The notes under the pieces: generated by a model | What the model was told of the DNA's origin: nothing | The model's database searches: none | What the model saw: only the letters and a program-made list of their open reading frames with translations | Assembly: GCA_903909815.1 (NCBI GenBank) | Contig: CAIVXG010000047.1 | Span: 1-64,000 of the forward strand | Direction of reading: 5' to 3' | Source: an uncultured beta proteobacterium | GTDB lineage: Bacteria; Pseudomonadota; Gammaproteobacteria; Burkholderiales; Burkholderiaceae_C | Length of the DNA: 64,000 bases | In this document: in pieces, positions 29,713 through 38,075 of the stretch | How the letters are laid out: every line of letters begins with the position of its first letter | How positions within the stretch are numbered: the first letter of the stretch is position 1 | Made by a program: the position numbers and the translations under genes

Positions 29713-30726
29713 ATGCGCGTATTTCAAATTGAAGGTGATTGGGGTATGCACAACCTCAAGTTATCTCAGCGATCCGAGCCAACAGCCGGGCCCGGGCAGG
29801 TGCTCGTGCGCATAAAGTCGTCATCGCTCAATTACCGTGACCTAGTCGTTCCTGAACGCGGTTACGGTAGCTATACCGGTAGCTTGCCGCTGATACCAAT
29901 TTCTGATGGAGTCGGTACGGTGTGCGAAGTTGGTCCAGGCGTGCGCCGAGTCGCGGTTGGCGACCGGGTTTGTCCGACTTTTTTTCAGACCTGGATTGGC
30001 GGCGATCCTGACCTTGAACGACTGACCCAGTCTTTGGGCGGCCCAATTGATGGGACGATGACCGAAATCATGTGTTTGTCGGACCAAGGGGTGGTCAAAG
30101 TCCCCTCTCATTTGACAGACGCCGAAGCTGCAAGTTTGCCCTGCGCTGCACTGACAGCCTGGAGCGCCCTTACCACTGGCGGCGCCGTCAAATCCGGTGA
30201 TCGCGTGCTAATTCAAGGCTGCGGGGGTGTGGCTCTGTTTGCGGTTCAGTTTGCCAAGCTCCTAGGTGCCCATGTCACAGTTATCACTTCGAGCGAGGAT
30301 CGTATGGTGCGGGTCCAGCAATTGGGGGCTGATGCCGTAATTAACTACTGCGTCGTGCCCGAGTGGGCTAAAGCAACACGGGACATTACCTTGGGCCGCG
30401 GCTATGACCTCATTGTTGAACTCGGTGGGGAGAAGACGTTGCCACAGTCCCTGCGATGCATTCGGCCCGGTGGCACCATCGCGATGATCGGCATTCTTTC
30501 CGGCGGCTCTGTTGCGACGTCACTGGGACTTATCATCACGCGCCAAGTGCGGCTGCAAGGTGTCACCGTCGGTCATCGGGATGGATTTGAAGCAATGATT
30601 CGATCAATTGAACAACACAAGGTTCGGCCCATCATTGATCGAGTTTTTGGTTTTGAAGATCTGAAAGAGGCGATGGTTTACCTCAGGAGTGGACGGCAGT
30701 TCGGCAAGGTGTGTATTGCCCATTGA
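29713..30726 (+). CDS. Zinc-independent alcohol dehydrogenase/quinone-oxidoreductase-family protein
   Basis: MDR fold: PGPGQVLVRIKSSSLNYRDLVVPERGYG, VLIQGCGGVALFAVQFAKLLGA. Confidence 0.82.
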   Translation: MRVFQIEGDWGMHNLKLSQRSEPTAGPGQVLVRIKSSSLNYRDLVVPERGYGSYTGSLPLIPISDGVGTVCEVGPGVRRVAVGDRVCPTFFQTWIGGDPDLERLTQSLGGPIDGTMTEIMCLSDQGVVKVPSHLTDAEAASLPCAALTAWSALTTGGAVKSGDRVLIQGCGGVALFAVQFAKLLGAHVTVITSSEDRMVRVQQLGADAVINYCVVPEWAKATRDITLGRGYDLIVELGGEKTLPQSLRCIRPGGTIAMIGILSGGSVATSLGLIITRQVRLQGVTVGHRDGFEAMIRSIEQHKVRPIIDRVFGFEDLKEAMVYLRSGRQFGKVCIAH

Positions 30727-30835
30727 CCTCAGTTTGGCGCCCTGTGCTGTCGCTTTGGGTACCGAGTGCCGCCCAGTTCCGCACGCAATCTAGGCCGGGC
30801 ACCCCTTGTAAGCGCTCATTTCGAATTTCGTGATG

Positions 30836-31255
30836 TCAGGAGCACAGGGCTTTGATATCTTCAGGCACGGGGATGGCTTTGATTCGATCCGGAGATTCGA
30901 GTGGCCGAATGACAAAAGCCCGCGTTTCGGTGCTTTCGCACAACACCTCACCACCCCGCATCACCACGTGCTTATGGATAAATACCTTTTCCCGCCATTC
31001 GATGATGTTCGTGTGGATATCAAGGTGATCGCCATCGGTCGCGGGTTGAAAATATTTCGTATGAATTCCCAGCAGCGGGTGTCCTGCAATGCCGCGGGTC
31101 CGTTCGAGTTCGCGAAAAGCTGGCACCCCGCATTGAATAAAGAAGTTGTGTGACGCGGCATCCATCCATCTGCTGAAATTGTGAGCCATGACCAACCCAG
31201 TAGGGTCACAGTCCCCAAATGTCACCTCGACTTGATAGACTGCTGTTTTAGACAT
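30836..31255 (-). CDS. 4-hydroxybenzoyl-CoA-thioesterase-family acyl-CoA thioesterase
   Basis: YQVEVTFGDCDPTGLVMAHNFSRWMDAASHNFF hotdog motif. Confidence 0.82.
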   Translation of the reverse strand: MSKTAVYQVEVTFGDCDPTGLVMAHNFSRWMDAASHNFFIQCGVPAFRELERTRGIAGHPLLGIHTKYFQPATDGDHLDIHTNIIEWREKVFIHKHVVMRGGEVLCESTETRAFVIRPLESPDRIKAIPVPEDIKALCS

Positions 31256-31598
31256 GGCATGGTTACCTTGAAATTTCGTTTTTTTTGCGATCGTGGGGTC
31301 GATCCGAGGAGGGTAGCGCGGTCGTCCTTTGATCGGCCCGAAACGCGTCAGACCTGGTTGACTGTTGACGCGTGATGCGATCGATAGCCTCATAGTCCTG
31401 TTCGAAGATGTTGTTGCGAAACTTGTTTGCTCGCATCAGCAGGTCAATGCAGCCGTCAGTCATTTTTCGTTGGCGCTGGGGTCGCGCCGCTCTTGTAATT
31501 GGTCAGCTTATCAGGCAAGTCGTTCGGGCTGATGGCGCGCTCCTAAAATTGCTTAACGCGGCAGAATTTCCGGACTTTTGTACTTGGCGCCACGCGGT

Positions 31599-32468
31599 TC
31601 ATCGGCCAGGACGTGTACCCCGAACCGGCATATTGGTCAGTGCAAAACCCTGATTAAAACTGGCACGCGTCACCAGGATGTACTTGAGCCTGGCTCCCGC
31701 CGCTGCCGCGCAGACACCGGCCACGGCCATCAGCAGCGGTCCAGCCACCCCACCCAGGAACCAGCCGCCAAGGAGCATCAAGCCCGGCACGACGCTGCCC
31801 AGGATCAGCACATTGCGACCGGCGAGATCGAGCGCGCTGCGCGCGCGCGCAGCCAAGCTGGCGTCGACCGCACTGCGGTAACGGCGCCAGACCAGCAGGC
31901 GTGCCGCCAACAGGACCAGAAACGCCAGCAGCGCCAGGCCCGAAACCCTTGTGCTGAACAGGCCGCACAGCATGAAGATGCCGCAACCCTCGCAGCCTGC
32001 GGTCAGCACGAAGAGCGTCGAGAACCAACCCGAGCGCCAGGCGGGAATTCCCCGCGCCGCCGGCAGCATGCGACTCTGGCAATACAGGAAGGCCAGGGCG
32101 AGCGCGGCCGTGAGCCAGATCGCGCCGCTCAGCCCGAGCAGCGCGGCCAGTCCGACCGGAAACAGCGCCACGCTGACCCAGGCTTCTCGCGACATCCAGG
32201 AAGTGCGCGGGTTGATGAAGACATTCAGCGCCCGCAGCGGACGCCCGATCTCCAGCCAGACACACATCAGCCCCAGGCCGATCAGCGCCAGTCCGGTAAA
32301 GACCAGCCAGTCGGGGGAGCGCAGTGAAGCCGCAGCGCCAGCGCCAAACAGCGCGACCGCGACCAGTAGGCCAGTGCCGGCGCCGCCGCAGATGAAATTG
32401 CCCGCAGCGCGCCAATCCCAGCTGGTCTGTTGCCAGGGGTTGGGGCCAAAACCGGAAGCAGCACTCAT
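31599..32468 (-). CDS. padD: Membrane anchor subunit of molybdopterin oxidoreductase (PadD-like, DmsC/NrfD type)
   Basis: Hydrophobic 289-aa protein adjacent to and in operon with PadC- and PadB-like genes. Confidence 0.78.
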   Translation of the reverse strand: MSAASGFGPNPWQQTSWDWRAAGNFICGGAGTGLLVAVALFGAGAAASLRSPDWLVFTGLALIGLGLMCVWLEIGRPLRALNVFINPRTSWMSREAWVSVALFPVGLAALLGLSGAIWLTAALALAFLYCQSRMLPAARGIPAWRSGWFSTLFVLTAGCEGCGIFMLCGLFSTRVSGLALLAFLVLLAARLLVWRRYRSAVDASLAARARSALDLAGRNVLILGSVVPGLMLLGGWFLGGVAGPLLMAVAGVCAAAAGARLKYILVTRASFNQGFALTNMPVRGTRPGR

Positions 32469-33115
32469 GGATCCACCTTGTCCCAAAGATAATGAAAACC
32501 GGGCCCCGTGCCCAGTTCCTCATGCATGCGAAAGCTCTGATTTTTCTCCAGCAGCTGCGACACATTGCTCTGAGGATCTTGCAGGTCGCCAAAGGCCAGG
32601 GCATCGGCAATGCAGGAGTTGACGCAGGCCGGCGTGGCCGCCGCGTCAACGCCGGGTTTGAGTCCGGCGGCTAGACCGGCGTCAATGCGGTCCACGCAGA
32701 AGGTGCACTTGGTTGCCACCGCCAGGCGTGAATCGTCCCGGCGCTGGGCCTCGCTCTGGATCGGCGAGCCAAAGGCAAAGCTTGCCTTGTCGGTGCGGTA
32801 GCGCGCCTGGTAGGGGCAGGCGACGGCGCAGTAGGAACAGCCGATACACAGGTCGTAGTCAATGGTGACGATACCGTCGGGGCGCTGCTTGGTGGCGGTG
32901 GTGGGACAAACCTCCATGCAAGGGGGATCCTCGCAGTGCTGACAGCCCACCGGCACAAACACGCGCTTGACATTGGGAAACTCGCCAAACTCCATGTCGA
33001 GCACGCGGCGCCACTGCACCTCCGGCGGTGTGGCATTGGTCTGCTTGCAGGCGGCCGTGCAGGTCTGGCAGCCGACACAGCGGCGCAAGTCGGCGGTCAT
33101 GGCCCAGCGCGTCAT
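32465..33115 (-). CDS. padC: Iron-sulfur subunit of phenylacetyl-CoA:acceptor oxidoreductase (PadC-like, DmsB type)
   Basis: CVGCQTCTAACKQTNATPPEVQWRRV, CQHCEDPPCMEVCPTTAT, CIGCSYCAVACPYQAR. Confidence 0.83.
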   Translation of the reverse strand: MTRWAMTADLRRCVGCQTCTAACKQTNATPPEVQWRRVLDMEFGEFPNVKRVFVPVGCQHCEDPPCMEVCPTTATKQRPDGIVTIDYDLCIGCSYCAVACPYQARYRTDKASFAFGSPIQSEAQRRDDSRLAVATKCTFCVDRIDAGLAAGLKPGVDAAATPACVNSCIADALAFGDLQDPQSNVSQLLEKNQSFRMHEELGTGPGFHYLWDKVDP

Positions 33116-35847
33116 ACGGCCCCCTTTGGCGCGCGGCAAATCTTCACGCGCACGATATCGGCACCCGACCCCGTGGCATCGGTCAGGGAGATCGACATGG
33201 TCGCCAGCGTGTTCAGGCTGGGCATGCCGAAGTCGCGTGCCACCGGCGTTTCCCAATGCTCGAACTGCCCAATCAACAGCAATGTGTCCGGGCGTATGCC
33301 CTGTCGCACCACGGCGTTGCCACGCACGCTGCGCTTGGGCGTGGAGATCTCGATGGCGTCGCCATCTTCGATGCCCAGCGCTTTCGCAGCGCCGCTGTTG
33401 ATGATCACGCCGCGGTGGCCGGCGATGTTGTCGGCCACTTCGCGCATCAGCGGGATGCCGGCATTCGCACCCCAGGCGTACTGCATGCTGCGCGCCGTGA
33501 GCAGCCAGAATGGATAGTCCTGCGCGCGCCCGCCGCCCTGGCCGATGATGGCCTCCCAAAGCGCCGGAAAGTCCTTCCACGCCGGCAAAGCCTGGTATTC
33601 CTTGAGCTGCTCGTCCCACCAGTGCATGTCGTTCTCGTGCAGGCGTCGGCCCAACTCGGCACCCACACGCATGAGCCGCTCCTGATAGGGCAGCTCGTAG
33701 CGCAGGCCGCGCTTGACCATGGTCTGATCGAGATACCAGTCGCTGCGGGCAAACGGCCGGGTCGCCAGGCCGTTCTCCTTCCACCATTCGAGTCCATGCG
33801 CGTGCGCGCCATCGCTGACCTCGGCGCTGGCCGCGCGACACACGGCGTCCCAGATGGCCTCACAACTGTGCTGCTCCTGGGTGTCGAGCGAGAAATCCCC
33901 GTGTGCGCCTTTGAGCGGCACGCCGCCGGCGCCCTTGTTGATGGCTGCCACATAGGCCGCGTTCAACCCGCTGCGCTGCGCGAGTTCGCTGGCGATGTCG
34001 GTCATGTCACGCGCCTCGCCGGCGCTGGGTACGACCGGCTGGCGCAGCGCGAAGCCGGCGTGTTCCCAGTACTGCTCCTGGTACTTGGTGCCGCCGATGC
34101 GCATCAGTTGCAGGCTCTCCAGGTCGGTGGCGTCGGGCAGCAGTACGTCGGCAAAGTGGTTGGTCTCGTCGTGCGTGTAAGCGAAGGCGACGGTGAACGG
34201 AAAGCGCGCCATCTTCTCCCCCAGCTTGTCCGTGTCCCAGTACGAAATGCCAGGATTGGTGCGGTACAGGAACCAGACATCAGGCGGCGCCACGCGCGGC
34301 AGACCCTTGGGCGTCTCGTCCAGAAACAGCCAGGAGAAGTGGGTCGGTCCCAGCGCCTGGCTCCAGGGTCCGTCGGCGGCCAGCGGCACCATCGAGCGAT
34401 AGGCGTTGCGGATGTTGGGGCTCGGTGACCAGTGCGCCTTGTCCGTCGGGTTCAGCGGGAAATGCATGAAGCCGTCGGGGCCGGGCTTGACGCTCTCGTG
34501 GCGCTGCGACATCGGCCGGGTGAGCCGCACCGTCGTGCCCAGCGTTCCGCCCGGCACCTCCAGGCCGCCCACCAGCGTGGCCAGCAGCGTGCGCGCCCAG
34601 CAGCATTCAAAGCCACCCCAGCCGTTGTTTACGGTCTTGCCCAAAGTCACTGCCACGGGCCGAAACGGCATGGTGATGCCACCCACCTCGATGGTCTCGC
34701 CGACGCAGGCGTGGTCGATGAACTCGTTGGCGATGGTGCGCATCTGCTCGGCTGGCACATCGCAGACCGCTTGCGCCCACTCGGGCGAGTAGGCCTGCAT
34801 GTGCTCGATCAGCCGCGTGAAAGAGGTGCTGCCAACAAGCAGGCCTTCGCCCAGGACTTCATCGTCGGGGCCGATCTCGATCGCGTCCACCTCATAGCGG
34901 CCTTCGAGCGCTTCCTTCAGGTCCGGACTGTCGTGCGGGCACGCGCTCGCTCGCCCCAGGTCCCAGACCAGGGGCTTGCGGCTGGCGCGGTCGCGCAGGT
35001 AGTAGCCGTGCGCGCCAACCAGGTAGGGGCAAGCCGTGCGCGCTGCCAGGAACGGCAGGTCCAGCCGCGCGCGCGGCAGTTCGTGCAACAGCACGTGGAT
35101 CAGCGCGTAGAGGAAGGCGGCGTCAGTTTTGGGCTTGATCGGCACCCACTGCGCCGAGCAGGCGCCCGTGACCGACAGATGCGGCTCCACCTGCACGCGC
35201 TTCAAGCCGCGCAGACGCGCAGCCGAATGACGCCAGACGCCGATCACGCCGCCCGAGGCCTCGATGTTGGAGCCGCAGGAGATCAGGTAGTCGCACAACG
35301 GCGTGTCGGGCGTGACGATGAAAGCCCGGTGCCAGAACTCACCGTACAGGTGCTCGGAGTGGTAGCACTTGACGCCCTGACCCGAGCCAAAACCCATGTC
35401 GATCGGGCCCCAGGCCGACAGAAAAGCCGGCAGCGTACCCATATAGGACTGGGGCGTTCCGGCGCCGCCAAAGCTGGCGGCAACGCGCGGGTAGCCGGAT
35501 GCATCCAGGATGCCGGTGGCGCGCACGGCATCGAGTTTGCTGGCGATCAAGCCAAAGGCCTCGTCCCAGCTGATCGGCACAAAGCCCGGATCCTGGTCGC
35601 GCCCCTTGATCGGGTTGCTGCGCTTCATGGGTGTGAGCACCCGATTCGGGTTGTAGGTCTTTTGCACCAGGCCGTAGGCCTTCACGCAGACCCTGCCGCC
35701 ACCCGGGTGAATCTCGGCCGCGCAATGATTCGGCTCGACCTCGGTGGCCACGCCCTGTTCCACTTTGACCGTGAGCAGGTCCGGGCCGGCGACACACTGA
35801 TAGCAGTAGGTCGGAACCCGGCGCACATCCTTGACTTCAAGACTCAT
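33112..35847 (-). CDS. padB: Molybdopterin-dependent oxidoreductase, probable phenylacetyl-CoA:acceptor oxidoreductase large subunit (PadB-like)
   Basis: 911 aa from MSLEVKDVRRVPTYCYQCVAGPDLLTVKVEQG; DMSO-reductase superfamily; linked to phenylglyoxylate oxidoreductase and phenylacetate-CoA ligase genes. Confidence 0.82.
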   Translation of the reverse strand: MSLEVKDVRRVPTYCYQCVAGPDLLTVKVEQGVATEVEPNHCAAEIHPGGGRVCVKAYGLVQKTYNPNRVLTPMKRSNPIKGRDQDPGFVPISWDEAFGLIASKLDAVRATGILDASGYPRVAASFGGAGTPQSYMGTLPAFLSAWGPIDMGFGSGQGVKCYHSEHLYGEFWHRAFIVTPDTPLCDYLISCGSNIEASGGVIGVWRHSAARLRGLKRVQVEPHLSVTGACSAQWVPIKPKTDAAFLYALIHVLLHELPRARLDLPFLAARTACPYLVGAHGYYLRDRASRKPLVWDLGRASACPHDSPDLKEALEGRYEVDAIEIGPDDEVLGEGLLVGSTSFTRLIEHMQAYSPEWAQAVCDVPAEQMRTIANEFIDHACVGETIEVGGITMPFRPVAVTLGKTVNNGWGGFECCWARTLLATLVGGLEVPGGTLGTTVRLTRPMSQRHESVKPGPDGFMHFPLNPTDKAHWSPSPNIRNAYRSMVPLAADGPWSQALGPTHFSWLFLDETPKGLPRVAPPDVWFLYRTNPGISYWDTDKLGEKMARFPFTVAFAYTHDETNHFADVLLPDATDLESLQLMRIGGTKYQEQYWEHAGFALRQPVVPSAGEARDMTDIASELAQRSGLNAAYVAAINKGAGGVPLKGAHGDFSLDTQEQHSCEAIWDAVCRAASAEVSDGAHAHGLEWWKENGLATRPFARSDWYLDQTMVKRGLRYELPYQERLMRVGAELGRRLHENDMHWWDEQLKEYQALPAWKDFPALWEAIIGQGGGRAQDYPFWLLTARSMQYAWGANAGIPLMREVADNIAGHRGVIINSGAAKALGIEDGDAIEISTPKRSVRGNAVVRQGIRPDTLLLIGQFEHWETPVARDFGMPSLNTLATMSISLTDATGSGADIVRVKICRAPKGAV

Positions 35848-36007
35848 GAAAATCCTCGTCAGACAAAAATCAATGAGATGGCGCATGGGAACGTCCCCAT
35901 CCCAGCACTCAGCAGGGGATTCAAAGCAAGCCGCGCGGGTCATCTCCTGCGCGGGCTTGGCGTGATCCTGCACCTGAAATTTCTTACTCAATGGCTCAAT
36001 TCGGTCT

Positions 36008-36031
36008 ATTCTTGCATAGCCATGCAATAAT
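36008..36031. promoter_or_regulatory. 24-bp near-perfect palindrome in the padB/GNAT divergent intergenic region
   Basis: ATT-c-TTGCAT-AGCC-ATGCAA-t-AAT. Confidence 0.5.
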
Positions 36032-36050
36032 TGCCAGTAGCACGAAACCT

Positions 36051-36587
36051 ATGAGCAAAATCAGACCAAAAGAAGCACCCGTGAGGAGCGCCGTCAAAGT
36101 GGCCGCGGCGAGCCCGCCGGCGCCGCCGGCTGAGCCCGAACGCCGCGCACTGAGCATCCGCACGGTGCGGCGCGGAGATCTGAAAGCGGTGATTGAACTC
36201 GACGCCCTGGTCACCGGAAACAGGAAGCCGGCTTACTGGAATTCACTGTACCAACGGCATGAAGAGGCGGTGATCACGGGTCAACATTTCCTGGTCGCCA
36301 CCCTGGGCTCCCAGGTCATCGGCTTTGTCATCGGCGAGGTGCGCGACTGGGAGTTCGGCTCGCCCCCTTGCGGCTGGATCCTGGCCATCGACGTTCGACC
36401 CGACGCGCGCTTGCTGGGCGCGGCGACGCAACTGCTGCAAGTCCTTTGTCAGGGCTTCAAGCGCGCCAAAGTGAGCAAGGTGCGCACGCTGCTGGCGCGC
36501 GAAAACACCCTCATCCTGTCCTTCTTTCGAAGTCAAGGAATGATGATCAGCCCGTTCATTCCGCTGGAAATGGACCTGGCGCCATGA
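36051..36587 (+). CDS. GNAT-family N-acetyltransferase
   Basis: SIRTVRRGDLKAVIELDALVTGNRKPAYW...VIGFVIGEVRDWEFG...ILAIDVRPDARLLGAATQLL. Confidence 0.83.
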   Translation: MSKIRPKEAPVRSAVKVAAASPPAPPAEPERRALSIRTVRRGDLKAVIELDALVTGNRKPAYWNSLYQRHEEAVITGQHFLVATLGSQVIGFVIGEVRDWEFGSPPCGWILAIDVRPDARLLGAATQLLQVLCQGFKRAKVSKVRTLLARENTLILSFFRSQGMMISPFIPLEMDLAP

Positions 36588-37027
36588 AGCTTCGACAAAA
36601 CACGCTGCTGGCGTTGTACAGCCTGCTCGAATTTGCCGCTGATCCACAGCGACAAATGCCAGCTTCCGAAATCGCGCAGAAGTACGAGGTGTCGCCACAC
36701 CACCTGGCCAAGGTTCTGGCCGAGCTGTCGCGCTTGGGCATGGTGCAATCCGTGCGGGGTGTGGGCGGCGGCTACCGCTTCGTTGGCAATGCACGCAGGC
36801 TCACACTGATGGATGTGATCTCCCGCTTTGAAGATGTGCTGCCGGTCGAGCGCAACCACGCCGAGACCACGCCAGCAGGCCAGGCGCTGGCGTCGGTCCT
36901 GGCAGAAATTGATGCCATCGCCATGGCATCCATGAGCTCGATCACGCTGGAAACCCTGCTCGGCATCGTCAAGCGCCAGCAGGCCGCGACCCCGCTGCGC
37001 CGCAGGTCCAGGCCTGCAAAGCTCTGA
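36584..37027 (+). CDS. Rrf2-family regulator lacking cysteines
   Basis: MKLRQNTLLALYSLLEFAADPQRQMPASEIAQKYEVSPHHLAKVLAELSRLGMVQSVRGVGGGYRF; ATGA overlap with preceding gene. Confidence 0.85.
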   Translation: MKLRQNTLLALYSLLEFAADPQRQMPASEIAQKYEVSPHHLAKVLAELSRLGMVQSVRGVGGGYRFVGNARRLTLMDVISRFEDVLPVERNHAETTPAGQALASVLAEIDAIAMASMSSITLETLLGIVKRQQAATPLRRRSRPAKL

Positions 37028-37094
37028 TGCTTGAGCCAACGCGCCACCAGCGGGCACGGGCTTGGGGGCCGGCCTCAGGAGGTCGTGCCACGCC

Positions 37095-38039
37095 ATGAAT
37101 TTTCGACAACTTGACTTGAACTTGCTGCGCGTGCTGTGCGCGGTTTACCGCTACGGCTCGGTGACCGAGGCCGGACACCATCTGGCCTTGTCACAGCCGG
37201 CCACCAGCAATGCGCTGGCCCGCTTGCGCGCGGCGCTCGACGATGAGTTGTTTGTGCGCTCACCCAGTGGCTTGCATCCCACGCGCAAGGCGCAGCGCAT
37301 CGTGCCCAGCGTGATCGAACAACTTCGCTTGCTGGAGAACACGGTCAGCTGCCACGAGGCGTTCGAACCCGCCAGCAGCCAGGTGCACTGGCGTCTGTCG
37401 CTATCCGATCTGGGTGAGATGATGTTCCTGCCAGCGCTGGCACAGGTGCTGCGCAGCCAGTCGCCGGGCAGCCATGTCTCCAACGTGGCGGTGGCGGCAA
37501 CCCAGATCAGTGCCGCGCTGGATGCGCACGAAGTCGATCTGGCGATTGGCATCCTGGACGCGAATCGCGGCCCCTATGCCAGCGAGTTGCTGTTTCAGGA
37601 AAATTTCGTCGCCGTCACGGCCAGCGCTTGGCGGCCGCGCAACTGGCGCGGAGCGAATCGCCTGAGCGCGCAGCAGTTGGCAACCGCCTCGCTGGCGGTG
37701 GCGTCGCCCGCCGCCACCTTTCACGGCATCGTTGACCTGATGCTGACAAAGCTGCGACTCAATGAGCGCATCGTGCTGCGCGCGCGCCACTATGGCGCCC
37801 TGCCCGAACTGGTGACCCGTACCGACCTGCTGGCCATCGTGCCTCAGATGTACGCCCATTCACTGGCGCCGCGCTACGACATCCGAGTCTGGGATTTGCC
37901 CAAAGTGGGAACCAGCTACGACGTGCACATGTTGTGGCACCAGACCGCCAGCCTGGATCCGGCCCACCAGTGGCTGCGCGGGGTGGTGCGTCAATTGTTC
38001 CAAAGAACACCACCTGGGCCGGACCGTAAAGTCCAGTAA
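37095..38039 (+). CDS. LysR-family transcriptional regulator
   Basis: MNFRQLDLNLLRVLCAVYRYGSVTEAGHHLALSQPATSNALARLRAALDDELFVR. Confidence 0.9.
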   Translation: MNFRQLDLNLLRVLCAVYRYGSVTEAGHHLALSQPATSNALARLRAALDDELFVRSPSGLHPTRKAQRIVPSVIEQLRLLENTVSCHEAFEPASSQVHWRLSLSDLGEMMFLPALAQVLRSQSPGSHVSNVAVAATQISAALDAHEVDLAIGILDANRGPYASELLFQENFVAVTASAWRPRNWRGANRLSAQQLATASLAVASPAATFHGIVDLMLTKLRLNERIVLRARHYGALPELVTRTDLLAIVPQMYAHSLAPRYDIRVWDLPKVGTSYDVHMLWHQTASLDPAHQWLRGVVRQLFQRTPPGPDRKVQ

Positions 38040-38075
38040 TAGCCCTCGCACCCAGCCCGGCCAAGGAGTCCAAGC

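Noticed and set aside
33116-33841. N-terminal extension of the PadC-like ORF
   Set aside because: Would overlap padB out of frame; the Fe-S protein clearly starts at MTRWAMTADLRRCVGC.
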